Part shown: piece after piece, positions 36,805 through 45,425 of the stretch
How positions within the stretch are numbered: position 1 is the first letter of the stretch
Layout of the letters: each line of letters starts with the position of its first letter
Source: Alginatibacterium sediminis
GTDB taxonomy: Bacteria > Pseudomonadota > Gammaproteobacteria > Enterobacterales > Celerinatantimonadaceae
NCBI RefSeq assembly: GCF_003610775.1
Contig: NZ_RAQO01000005.1
Coordinates: 372,001 to 436,000 of the forward strand
Reading direction: 5' to 3'
DNA length: 64,000 bases
Notes under the pieces: model-generated
Told to the model about the DNA's origin: nothing
What the model saw: only the letters and a program-made list of their open reading frames with translations
The model's database searches: none
Program-made: the position numbers and the translations under genes

Positions 36805-37959
36805 ATGAATGTACTCATGTTTTTAACCGGGCTTGCGATGTTTTTGGTGGTTTATCACCATGCGATATATCCGCTATTGTTAAAATTACTTAGCTGCCGA
36901 GTAAGCCAAGACAATCAACTGTTGCGAGGAAGTGAGCGCGCTTACGCTTTAGGTGACAAGCTGCCCAGTATCGAGATCATTATTCCGGCCTACAATGAGC
37001 AAGCATTTATCGCCCAAAAAATACTTAATATGGCTAGCCTTGATTATCCGGAACAATTGCTAACGGTAAATATTGCCTGCGATGGTTGTTCAGACGATAC
37101 GGCCAAAATTGCCCGTGAAACCATCGATTGTTTGAGTGAGTGTGCAATTGATTTCCAATTACACAACTTTGAACGCAATCGTGGAAAAGTGGCGGTACTG
37201 AACCAATGTATTGCAGCCAGTGAGGCTGACATTGTTGGTCTTAGCGACGTTTCAGCCTTGATATCGGTTGACGCGCTGCTCATTGCGGCTAGCGACTTTC
37301 AAAACCCGCGAACTGCTGTGGTGTGCGCGCATTATCATATGCTCAGTCCAGGCTCTCACGGTGAAGCCCGTTATTGGGACTATCAGCGAGAGCTAAAACG
37401 TTGCGAAGCGCAGTTGGGTGCACCTCTAGGTGCGCATGGCGCTTTCTATTTGTTCAAGCGCAGCGCTTACCAAACACTGGCGGCCGACACCATAAATGAT
37501 GATTTTATGATCCCAATGCAAATTTTGCAGCGTGGTTTTGAAGCGGTCTATGATTCACGAATTAATGCGCTTGAATTAGAGCAAGCCCCAAACTCCCAAG
37601 ATCGAAGCCGGCGTAAACGTATTGGCGCAGGCAACATGCAGCAGTTAATTCGTTTACGGGGAATGCTAAAGCCTCGTTTCAAAGGTTTAGCATTTACCTT
37701 CTTCTCAGGCAAAGCATTGCGCGTGGTCATCCCTTTTTGCATGATTGTTAGCTGCATAGGATCGCTACTGCTAGCACAGCACTCAACGTGGTTTGCTGTG
37801 TTGTTTGGGCTGCAAGCGCTGGCGTATGTTTTAGCATTTTTGCCGCGCTTGCTCCCCAAAGGTGTAAGTCCTAAGTTGTGCCACAGTTTGAATTATTTAG
37901 TCGAAGGTCATTTTGCTAGCTTTTATGGTGGGCTCAGTTATTTAGCCAAACGATTCTAG
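36805..37959 (+). CDS. sypQ: GT2 membrane glycosyltransferase, SypQ-like
   Basis: 384 residues from the ATG at 36805 (AAGGAG, five bases). TM helix at about 3-22, a GT-A domain with IEIIIPAYNEQAF, ACDGCSDDT and NRGKVAVLNQ, a later DDF block, and several C-terminal membrane helices (PFCMIVSCIGSLLLAQ; FGLQALAYVLAFLP). This matches processive or priming-type transferases such as PgaC/IcaA. In the Vibrio syp locus the corresponding gene is sypQ. Last gene of the unit, closed by a terminator. Confidence 0.83.
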   Translation: MNVLMFLTGLAMFLVVYHHAIYPLLLKLLSCRVSQDNQLLRGSERAYALGDKLPSIEIIIPAYNEQAFIAQKILNMASLDYPEQLLTVNIACDGCSDDTAKIARETIDCLSECAIDFQLHNFERNRGKVAVLNQCIAASEADIVGLSDVSALISVDALLIAASDFQNPRTAVVCAHYHMLSPGSHGEARYWDYQRELKRCEAQLGAPLGAHGAFYLFKRSAYQTLAADTINDDFMIPMQILQRGFEAVYDSRINALELEQAPNSQDRSRRKRIGAGNMQQLIRLRGMLKPRFKGLAFTFFSGKALRVVIPFCMIVSCIGSLLLAQHSTWFAVLFGLQALAYVLAFLPRLLPKGVSPKLCHSLNYLVEGHFASFYGGLSYLAKRF

Positions 37960-37977
37960 ATTAATGCTGCGCTATCT

Positions 37978-38012
37978 AAAAAGCACATTCGCATTCTGCA
38001 AATGTGCTTTTT
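37978..38012 (+). terminator. Terminator with an embedded activator-like element
   Basis: Twelve-base stem AAAAAGCACATT / AATGTGCTTTTT with an inner GC pair and a five-base loop, then T tract, 18 bases after sypQ. The loop side contains the element at 37989-38001. Confidence 0.85.
37989..38001. promoter_or_regulatory. LuxO/SypG-type activator element, site 2
   Basis: TCGCA-TTC-TGCAA: 11 of 13 bases of the consensus, inside the terminator hairpin. It is 61 bases upstream of a sigma54 element, the same spacing as the other sites, which is why I accept the mismatches. Confidence 0.55.
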
Positions 38013-38062
38013 TATGCCTTAAACATATACTTATCTAGCTGTTTTCATTGCTTATTTACAAA

Positions 38063-38079
38063 TTGGAACGATTCTCGCT
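38063..38079 (+). promoter_or_regulatory. Sigma54 promoter of the sypA operon, site 2
   Basis: TTGGAACGATTCTCGCT: GG-N10-GC with ACG and purine matches, 12 of 14 specified positions. Expected transcript start about 38091, 66 bases before sypA. Confidence 0.75.
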
Positions 38080-38156
38080 ATACCAGGGTGTACAGCAACA
38101 AAATATATCCACCACTGGACGAATTAATCGGCAAGTGGTCAACGTGAGGAAGCACT

Positions 38157-38492
38157 ATGAATACGACTATTGCACCAAGCCAACATGAACTACTGATCGA
38201 TTGGCAGTCCAATTTGACCAATGCTGACAGCCACGCCCAAGTACTGCAAAACATACAGCAGAGTTTTCACGAATTTAGTAGCCACAGTCCCTGTAAACAA
38301 GTCACGCTTAATTTTGAACAGCAACCAGAATTGGGCATGGAAACCATTTATAGATTAGTGAAAATCTTCAAGCTGTTACGTTCAAAGCAATGCCAGTTGC
38401 ATATTTGCGGAGTAAGCCAGCAATCACAGCGCCTGTTGGCCTTGCTTCGATTAGATCAAAGCTGGTCTATCGAACAATCCGTAGCGGCGTAA
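38157..38492 (+). CDS. sypA: STAS-domain protein SypA-like
   Basis: 111 residues. VTLNFEQQPELGMETIYRLV, then KIFKLLRSKQCQLHICGVSQ and a terminal RLLALLRLD, follow the strand-helix pattern of STAS (anti-sigma-factor-antagonist) domains. The usual D-S-S/T-G phosphoacceptor loop reads ELGMETI, so the only hydroxyl residue left is Thr63. In Vibrio fischeri, SypA acts in biofilm formation and is switched by SypE, which is not encoded here. First gene of the sypABCDFG operon. AGGAAG is well upstream of the ATG. Confidence 0.75.
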   Translation: MNTTIAPSQHELLIDWQSNLTNADSHAQVLQNIQQSFHEFSSHSPCKQVTLNFEQQPELGMETIYRLVKIFKLLRSKQCQLHICGVSQQSQRLLALLRLDQSWSIEQSVAA

Positions 38493-38502
38493 GGAGCAAG
38501 TG

Positions 38503-39345
38503 ATGAAGAACATGGTCTTAGTATTAGCGTGCTCGATTGGACTCTCTGGCTGCACCACATGGGCGGAGCCTGGTAAAGGTGGTTTTGCCGAGAATGAGCT
38601 TGATCTATTAGCTTGGGTCGATATGGGGCCAGAGAAACAATTAGGACCTGAGCATGGCATGTTGTTTCAATCCACCTTACTCAAACACCAGCTAGAGATT
38701 TTGGTGCTCGAAGGCGCTGAGCTATGTTTCCCCGCGTCGGTGAGTCAAGCTCGCTTGCAAGAGCAGCGAATATTTCGTGAGATAGAAGGGGGCTTAGGAC
38801 TCGATGCAGCTAATGATATTGAAATTCAGCAACGCTTTCTTAATATGCTGGAGCAACGTCTGCAACGGGCGCTTGATGGCTCAGCTTGTCGTATTGATGG
38901 TCTTCCGCAACTAAATGCTAGCGCCCTTGTATTAGCCCTAGACGCCTTAGTGAACAGCAATAACCAATTTGCTTATGATTCCAGTGATTTAAGTCCCGCT
39001 TATCAAGACCAGTTACAAAAGGTTGCTCCCTTACTAATCGCAAGTTCATTGGCAATTACCATCACTGGACATAGCGATAGCAAAGGGGATGAAGCTTATA
39101 AGCAAAAGCTGTCAACCAAGCGGGCCGAAAATGTGGCCAGCTATCTAGCCAAACAAGGCCTTGTAAGCGAGCAAATGACAGTGCTAGGGATTGCTGATAA
39201 CGCGCCATATCTAGCCGGAGATGAACAGGCGGTTCGTCTTTCTAATCGTCGGGTAACTATTAGTTTTTTAGAACCCAGTTCAAGTCTGAATGCGAGCTTG
39301 GAGCACCAGCAGGCGTTGCGTATCAATGCGATGGCAGCTCTTTAA
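38503..39345 (+). CDS. sypB: OmpA-family lipoprotein SypB-like
   Basis: 280 residues from the ATG at 38503 (AAGGAG, six bases); the GTG three bases earlier is less likely. Lipoprotein signal VLVLACSIGLSGCTTW with Cys18 in the lipobox. OmpA-C domain at about 150-260: FAYDSSDLSPAYQDQ, ITITGHSDSKGDEAYKQKLS, KRAENVASYLAKQG and RLSNRRVTI, which bind peptidoglycan. Second gene in the syp-like order. Confidence 0.82.
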   Translation: MKNMVLVLACSIGLSGCTTWAEPGKGGFAENELDLLAWVDMGPEKQLGPEHGMLFQSTLLKHQLEILVLEGAELCFPASVSQARLQEQRIFREIEGGLGLDAANDIEIQQRFLNMLEQRLQRALDGSACRIDGLPQLNASALVLALDALVNSNNQFAYDSSDLSPAYQDQLQKVAPLLIASSLAITITGHSDSKGDEAYKQKLSTKRAENVASYLAKQGLVSEQMTVLGIADNAPYLAGDEQAVRLSNRRVTISFLEPSSSLNASLEHQQALRINAMAAL

Positions 39346-39355
39346 GGAAAAAATT

Positions 39356-41476
39356 ATGAATATCAAAGGTTTAACTTTTTATTGCGCCATGTTGTTTTGT
39401 TTACTGGTATCGGCGGCTAGTTTTGCCCAGCGCGGAATATTGGTGAAAGCCGGTGATGTTGTTCAAATCGTACTACCAGGGGAGAGCAGTTTGGATCGAA
39501 CCTTTGAGGTTAATCGCAGTGGTCAGTTGATTCTGCCTGAAGTTGGACCGGTAATGGTCTCAGGTTTTAGTGAAGAACAACTGGAGAAGCAGATTCAGCG
39601 CAAGTTGAGTTCGGCATACCGAGACCTCAGTGGCTTAAGAGTTATTCTTGCTGAACAACGTATACGAGTCAGCGTTCGAGGCTTCGTAAAAGTCCCTGGC
39701 GAAGTGGTCTTGTCGCAGGGTTCAGGTGTACAAATGGCCATTCAGGCCGCTGGTGGTTTACGTAGCGGAGCGCAACTTGATCGTATACAGCTGCGCCGGG
39801 AATCGATGCCAGACCCCTTAGTGTTTAACTACAAAAGCTACCTTGATAGTGGCGATGTAAGCTTACTTCCAACACTACAATCATTAGACGTACTGTTTGT
39901 TCCCGCCTCTCCTAAAATAGGTAATGTGGCCGTAGATTTTGATCCGAAGAGCTTAAACGATAAAGGGGACGCGGCTGAAAATCGCTCAGCTGTAAAGGTA
40001 TTTGGTGAAGTGTATAACCCTGGCAGCTTTTCGTTTAAAGCCAATGCCAGCTTAGTTGATATGTTAATGCGAGCCGGTGGGGTTACTCGCTATGCGAGTG
40101 TTGAACAAATTAGAGTTATCGTCGATTCTCGACCACAAACTTTTGATTTAAAAGCTTATCTTGATAGTGGTGATGCTAGTTTGTTGCCTGAGCTACAAGC
40201 TGGAACTACCATTTTTGTACCCAAGCAAGAAGAAGAAATCAAATCCGGAGCAAATACTGTCTATGTTATGGGCGAAGTGTTTAAGCCAGGTGCTTACGAG
40301 GGCAATCAAAGCGCTGGTTTTCTAGACATTTTAGCCAATTCTGGTGGTCCAACGCGCTTTGCTGAAACCCGACAGATCAGAATTATTCGTCAAAGCGGCG
40401 GGGTGGAGCCCTTTGATTTACTGGCGTTTACCGAAGGCTTGATAACTAGCATGCCGGATATAGGCCCTGGTGACGCGATTTTTGTTCCGGAAAAAACTGA
40501 CCTTAATGAGAAATCATGGACCAAAGTATCACCAAATCGAGCAGTTAAGGTGATGGGGGAGGTGAATCAACCCGGTCGTTTCGAATGGTCCGATGAAATG
40601 TCACTAATGGACTTATTAGCACATGCCGGAGGCCCAAAACCTAGTGCTGACACCGCCGCAATTCGTATTCTGTATCAGATGGGCGGCCAGCAAACCAAAT
40701 CAGTGTTGTTCAATCTAGATGCGTATATCAGCGGCGAGTCAGCTGGAAACATGTTACCTCCGATCGTTGCTGGTACTACGATAATGGTGCCGCAATTACC
40801 AGATGACCCAAGTGACAATAAAAGTCAGTGGGTACGTCAGCGTTCAGAAGACAGCATCTATGTTTTTGGGCAAGTGGTTGCGCCTGGTCGCTATCGTTTT
40901 GACCCCCGCATGCATTTCCTAGATATTTTAGCGGCTGCTGATGGTCCAGCGGCAAATGCTGACCTGCGTAACTTGCGCATCAGTCATCGAGACGGTGGCC
41001 ATGCTCGCGTATCGCAATTGGATTTGGCTTTGTACTTCGAAACTGGCGACGAGTCCTTGTTACCTAAAGTTGTGCCTGGCGATTCTATCTACATCCCAGA
41101 AAAGGACAGAGATTGGTTGTCTGAATCAAAAGAAACCACCGTTCGAGTTTTAGGAGCGGTGCGTAAACCTGGTCGTTATCGCTTTAATGACGACATGACC
41201 TTACTTGACTTACTGGCCGAGGCTGGTGGTTTGGAAAACAACGGTTACCCAGAAAAAATAACCGTGGTTAATTTGTCGTGTTGCAAAGACAAGGCCCAAA
41301 GCTTTGATTTGTTGGAATTTGCACAAACTGGAGACTTTGCATTATTACCTGTACTTCGGTCTGGCGATACGGTGTATGTCCCGATGCGTGAAGACAGTAA
41401 CTGGGCTAAAGCGCGTCAAGGTTTAGAAGATGTATTTAGAGTGGTTACCATCACTGCTGTACTTGGGATTTTATAA
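39356..41476 (+). CDS. sypC: Polysaccharide export protein with six SLBB domains, SypC-like
   Basis: 706 residues from the ATG at 39356 (AAGGA). Signal peptide MNIKGLTFYCAMLFCLLVSA, cleaved near SFAQ. A Poly_export domain (about 25-100: VKAGDVVQIVLPGESSLDRT) is followed by six SLBB-type repeats, each with a V-x-GEV-x-x-PG opening: VRGFVKVPGE, VFGEVYNPGS, VMGEVFKPGA, VMGEVNQPGR, VFGQVVAPGR and VLGAVRKPGR. Wza-type exporters usually have two or three. There is no lipobox; the C-terminus ends with a short hydrophobic stretch. Outer-membrane or periplasmic conduit for the polymer. Confidence 0.9.
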   Translation: MNIKGLTFYCAMLFCLLVSAASFAQRGILVKAGDVVQIVLPGESSLDRTFEVNRSGQLILPEVGPVMVSGFSEEQLEKQIQRKLSSAYRDLSGLRVILAEQRIRVSVRGFVKVPGEVVLSQGSGVQMAIQAAGGLRSGAQLDRIQLRRESMPDPLVFNYKSYLDSGDVSLLPTLQSLDVLFVPASPKIGNVAVDFDPKSLNDKGDAAENRSAVKVFGEVYNPGSFSFKANASLVDMLMRAGGVTRYASVEQIRVIVDSRPQTFDLKAYLDSGDASLLPELQAGTTIFVPKQEEEIKSGANTVYVMGEVFKPGAYEGNQSAGFLDILANSGGPTRFAETRQIRIIRQSGGVEPFDLLAFTEGLITSMPDIGPGDAIFVPEKTDLNEKSWTKVSPNRAVKVMGEVNQPGRFEWSDEMSLMDLLAHAGGPKPSADTAAIRILYQMGGQQTKSVLFNLDAYISGESAGNMLPPIVAGTTIMVPQLPDDPSDNKSQWVRQRSEDSIYVFGQVVAPGRYRFDPRMHFLDILAAADGPAANADLRNLRISHRDGGHARVSQLDLALYFETGDESLLPKVVPGDSIYIPEKDRDWLSESKETTVRVLGAVRKPGRYRFNDDMTLLDLLAEAGGLENNGYPEKITVVNLSCCKDKAQSFDLLEFAQTGDFALLPVLRSGDTVYVPMREDSNWAKARQGLEDVFRVVTITAVLGIL

Positions 41477-41504
41477 GCTTTCGCAGTTAAACGTGGAGAA
41501 TAAA

Positions 41505-42200
41505 ATGAGCCTGTTACCTTATAATTATCAAGAATTAGAGCGAGTTTATCAGCAGATTAGCCCCTTAAGCTCAAGCTGCATTAGCGTCACTTCTGCGACA
41601 GCGGGTGAAGGGGTGAGCACATTAATTGATGCGATTGCACAGCGCACAAAAAATGCCGGAAAACGGGTGTTAGTTGTCGATCTTAATTTGCACCATCCAC
41701 GTAGTAATATCGCGCCGGAAACACAAATTTGTTGGACTCGCGCCCTTGACAGTCAAAACCTACAGACTCAAGCACGAATTGACTACTTGTGTGCACCAAT
41801 TGATTTCGATTTACGTCAACAATTGCGCGATGCCCAATTGTTGCAACAATGGTTTTTAAGCTGGAAGCAGCACTATCATTTAGTTTTACTTGATACCAGT
41901 GCTTTAAATCGCTACAACAGCGGCAACATTAGCGCCCAGTCTGTATGTCGTGTCAGCGATAGCGTGTTGCTGTGTGTGTTGGCTGGTAAGACTTCCAGCA
42001 TACAACTGCTAAATGCTAAACGAGAGCTTGAGAGCGTTGATGCGAACGTGATGGGGGTGGTCTTAAACGATAGATTTAATCCTAGTTTTAAAAGCTTAGT
42101 TTTACGCAGTGCAAAGCGATTAAATAAGATATCACCTAAGCTGTTTAGATGGTGTGAACAACACATTCAAAATTCTCAATTGTTATCTATGCGAGTATAG
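41505..42200 (+). CDS. sypD: CpsD/CapB-family ATPase-like protein, SypD-like
   Basis: 231 residues from the ATG at 41505 (GGAG). P-loop fold of bacterial tyrosine kinases and ParA-like ATPases: Walker-A position TSATAGEGVSTL and Walker-A' VLVVDLNLHHPR, then LVLLDTSALNR. The family reads GEGKST at the Walker A site; here the catalytic lysine position is Val. No C-terminal tyrosine cluster is visible either. It may be a regulatory partner or a nucleotide-free scaffold for export. Position between sypC and the kinase matches sypD. Confidence 0.78.
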   Translation: MSLLPYNYQELERVYQQISPLSSSCISVTSATAGEGVSTLIDAIAQRTKNAGKRVLVVDLNLHHPRSNIAPETQICWTRALDSQNLQTQARIDYLCAPIDFDLRQQLRDAQLLQQWFLSWKQHYHLVLLDTSALNRYNSGNISAQSVCRVSDSVLLCVLAGKTSSIQLLNAKRELESVDANVMGVVLNDRFNPSFKSLVLRSAKRLNKISPKLFRWCEQHIQNSQLLSMRV

Positions 42201-42243
42201 GGCTAGAATCAAGCTATAAACACGCTAAATCAAGGATGTAAGT

Positions 42244-45200
42244 TTGCGCTTGAAGTTAAGTTTTAGGGCAAAAACAGTACTGGGTGTTACTTTCATCCAA
42301 GCGGCTTTATTGGCGGTGTTAGTTGTGGCCAGCGTACGCTGGTTACATGATTCCAACGAGCAACACCTCATTCATTATACGCTAACGACAACCGAGCTTA
42401 TTGCAAATACCAGTGCTAGAGCTCTGGCTCAAAATGATATCGCTTTGCTAGACAGCACAGTGCAAGAGTTGTTAACCAAGCCTTATATCAGTTATGTCAT
42501 TTTCGAAAACTCCTCGGGTGAAATCCTTAGTCAAGGTGGTCGCGACTATCCAACTATTGCCCCGCAATCGTATGTACTCAAGCCCTCGGACACTCTCGAT
42601 GGTGTGTTTCGATCCTATGCAAATATAGCCGAGCAGGGGCAGGTGATAGGGCGTGTCTTAGTTGGGATACATGTTAATCAATTCCACGAACTTATCGGTA
42701 CTGCCAGCTCTTTTGCTATGGGGCTTGCCGCACTAAATGTTGCCATGTTGGGCGTGTTTTCGCTTCTGTTAGGTACCTATTTAACCAGACGGCTATTACG
42801 GCTGCGAGATGCCGCAAAAACAATTACCGAAGTGGGTCCCGGTCTTCAATTGGACATCGACGGTGACGATGAGATCAGCCAAGCCATGGCTGCATTCAAT
42901 AAAATGTCGAAGGCATTGGAAAAGTCGCATTTGGAGTTTAAACAATCCATCTCGCAACAAGAACGCTTATCTACAGAGCTCAGCCGCCACCAACAACTGC
43001 TTAAAGCCAGTTTGTCTTCCTCGATGGATGCAGTAATTACCATCGATCGTCACGGACATATTATTGAATTTAGCCAAAGCGCCGAACGTATTTTTGGTTA
43101 TACCCGTGAACACATGATGGGCAAAGATCTATCTGATTACATCGTGCCTGAACACTTGCGAGAAGCACACCGAAAAGGCTTGAAACATTTTCGAGATACC
43201 GGAGAGGCGCCGGTTTTAGGCCAGCGCTTAGAATTACCAGCAATTGATAGTAGTGGACGCGAGTTTTTGTCGGAGCTGACGATTTCTTCGGTTGAAGTGG
43301 GCGACGATACTATTTTTACCGCTTATATGCGGGATATCAGTGACAGAAAATTGGCCGAACAAGAGTTACGATTAGCAGCGCAAGCTTTTGATGCGAATGA
43401 AGCAATTTTTATTACCGATGCTAAGGCTACAATTGTTCGAGTGAATCAAGCTTTTTGCCGTATTACTGGTTATAGCGAAGTCGAATCTATTGGCTCGAGC
43501 CCTAGTCTGCTTTCTTCACAACGACATGACCAAGCCTTTTTTAAGAATATGTGGCAAGCCTTAAACGATACCGGCTCTTGGCAAGGCGAAATTGTGAATC
43601 AACGTAAAAATGGGGAGCTTTTACCTGAATGGCTAAGTATTTCTTCAGTTAAAGATTCCAATGAAGTTGTGACGCACTATGTTGCTCACTTTACTGACTT
43701 AAGTGAACAAAAAGCGGTTGAAGCTTCCTTGTCGCAAGCTAAGGTCGATGCAGAAGCGGCGAGTCTTGCTAAAAGTCGTTTCTTAGCAAGTATGAGTCAC
43801 GAAATTCGAACGCCACTCAACGCCATTATTAATATGAACCAAATCTTAAAAGAGTCACAACTCGACGATCAACAGCGTCACTTTGTGAATACTGCCAATG
43901 AGGCAGGGCATACCTTAATGGCTTTAGTTAACAATGTGTTGGACTTCTCTCGTATTGAAGCAGGACGATTGGAGTTCAATGAGGAGTGGTTTAACCCGCG
44001 TTCAACACTACGCAGTATTGTGGAACTATTTGACTCAACAGCGTCGCAAAAATATTTAAGTTTGAGCTTGGATTTGGATGAAAATCTTAGCGATGAGTAC
44101 TTTGGTGAGCCCTTAAGGTTTAGACAAATTGTGTTCAATTTGCTGGGGAATGCGCTTAAATTTACCAATCATGGCGGCGTTAAGGTGAGTTTGCTAGTTG
44201 AAGCCGAACAGGGTGTGTTACTTAAGATCCAAGACACCGGGATCGGAATATCGGCAGAGCAACAAGCCCATTTATTTGAAGAGTTTTTTCAAGTTGATAA
44301 TACCAGCACCCGAACCTATTCAGGTACGGGCTTAGGCTTAGCCATCACCCATCAAATTGTTGAAAAAATGAATGGCAAAATCACCATTGATAGTGTGTTG
44401 GATCAAGGGACTTGTTTCTCTGTGCTGCTTCCATTTAGTGGTCGAAAAAGCCCATTACTTCCGATGTCATCAAGTAAAAAAGATGGGCCAAGTCTGGCCC
44501 GCAAGCCAATAGTTTTACTCGTTGAAGACAGTGCCATGAACCGTTCCGTAGTTGAACAAGTGCTAAAAGGCTATGTACACGAGTTAGTCTGCGCTAACGA
44601 TGGGCGACAAGGCTTACAACAAGCGCAGCAGCGAAAATTTGATATCATATTGATGGATATGGCAATGCCGGTGATGGATGGGCTGGAAGCTACGCGCCGT
44701 ATTCGAGAAAAGCTTGGGCCGAACCAGCATTGTCCAATCATCGCCATGACCGCTAACGCTTTTGAAGAAGATAAACAGGCTTGCTTTAGTGCAGGTATGA
44801 ATGATTTTATAACTAAACCTTTGGATATTGCGCTGCTTCGTAGCTGTATTGAGCAATGGTCGATGTTGGTGAGCGGTGACCTACTTGATTTGGACTCAGA
44901 ACTCGAGGCTGAAGCAAATATAAGCCACGAACCCCATCAACAATTAACAACTGAACAGCTCGATTTAAGCCAAATCGAAGCCGCTGAATTAAGACCCGAC
45001 TTTAAGGATGAAAAGGCAACTGAAGCTATTGAAGACGAGTTTGATGATCCGCGATTTGATAAATTTGATATTTTGGATGTCAAACGACTTGAACAACTGG
45101 CCTTTGATGCAGGATTTGAAGCGCTGCCATTGATGCTTAACCTTCTTGAGTCCGAAACTAACGAGAGACTCGACGAGCTTATGTTAGCCTTCGAGCAGCA

Positions 45201-45414
45201 AGATTGGTCAAGTGTTTGTGCTCAAGCACATGCGATTAAGGGTAATGTTGCTACCTTTGGTGCGAAACGCCTACAAATGATTTGTGCTCAGGTTGAATCC
45301 AGCGCCAAAAGTGAAGACAGCAGTGAGTTGGAAAAGTTGGTTCCGTACTTACCCAAGCAAGTTGAGATAGCACTGGCTGCGATCCTCGACTTTGCACAAG
45401 CCTTTATTGAATAA
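42244..45414 (+). CDS. sypF: Hybrid sensor histidine kinase with REC and Hpt domains, SypF-like
   Basis: 1056 residues from a TTG (AAGGA eight bases upstream). TM1 about 13-31, periplasmic sensor to about 155, TM2 about 156-178, HAMP, two PAS modules (about 270-375 and 385-500), HisKA with His519 in MSHEIRTPLN, HATPase (RFRQIVFNLLGNALKF and GTGLGLAI), REC with phosphoacceptor Asp805 (IILMDMAMPVMDG) and a C-terminal Hpt with His996 (AHAIKGNVATFG). All phosphorelay residues are present. The last step would pass phosphate to the SypG-like regulator 11 bases downstream. In V. fischeri SypF controls SypG. The ligand is unknown. Confidence 0.9.
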   Translation: MRLKLSFRAKTVLGVTFIQAALLAVLVVASVRWLHDSNEQHLIHYTLTTTELIANTSARALAQNDIALLDSTVQELLTKPYISYVIFENSSGEILSQGGRDYPTIAPQSYVLKPSDTLDGVFRSYANIAEQGQVIGRVLVGIHVNQFHELIGTASSFAMGLAALNVAMLGVFSLLLGTYLTRRLLRLRDAAKTITEVGPGLQLDIDGDDEISQAMAAFNKMSKALEKSHLEFKQSISQQERLSTELSRHQQLLKASLSSSMDAVITIDRHGHIIEFSQSAERIFGYTREHMMGKDLSDYIVPEHLREAHRKGLKHFRDTGEAPVLGQRLELPAIDSSGREFLSELTISSVEVGDDTIFTAYMRDISDRKLAEQELRLAAQAFDANEAIFITDAKATIVRVNQAFCRITGYSEVESIGSSPSLLSSQRHDQAFFKNMWQALNDTGSWQGEIVNQRKNGELLPEWLSISSVKDSNEVVTHYVAHFTDLSEQKAVEASLSQAKVDAEAASLAKSRFLASMSHEIRTPLNAIINMNQILKESQLDDQQRHFVNTANEAGHTLMALVNNVLDFSRIEAGRLEFNEEWFNPRSTLRSIVELFDSTASQKYLSLSLDLDENLSDEYFGEPLRFRQIVFNLLGNALKFTNHGGVKVSLLVEAEQGVLLKIQDTGIGISAEQQAHLFEEFFQVDNTSTRTYSGTGLGLAITHQIVEKMNGKITIDSVLDQGTCFSVLLPFSGRKSPLLPMSSSKKDGPSLARKPIVLLVEDSAMNRSVVEQVLKGYVHELVCANDGRQGLQQAQQRKFDIILMDMAMPVMDGLEATRRIREKLGPNQHCPIIAMTANAFEEDKQACFSAGMNDFITKPLDIALLRSCIEQWSMLVSGDLLDLDSELEAEANISHEPHQQLTTEQLDLSQIEAAELRPDFKDEKATEAIEDEFDDPRFDKFDILDVKRLEQLAFDAGFEALPLMLNLLESETNERLDELMLAFEQQDWSSVCAQAHAIKGNVATFGAKRLQMICAQVESSAKSEDSSELEKLVPYLPKQVEIALAAILDFAQAFIE

Positions 45415-45425
45415 AAGGAAGGACA

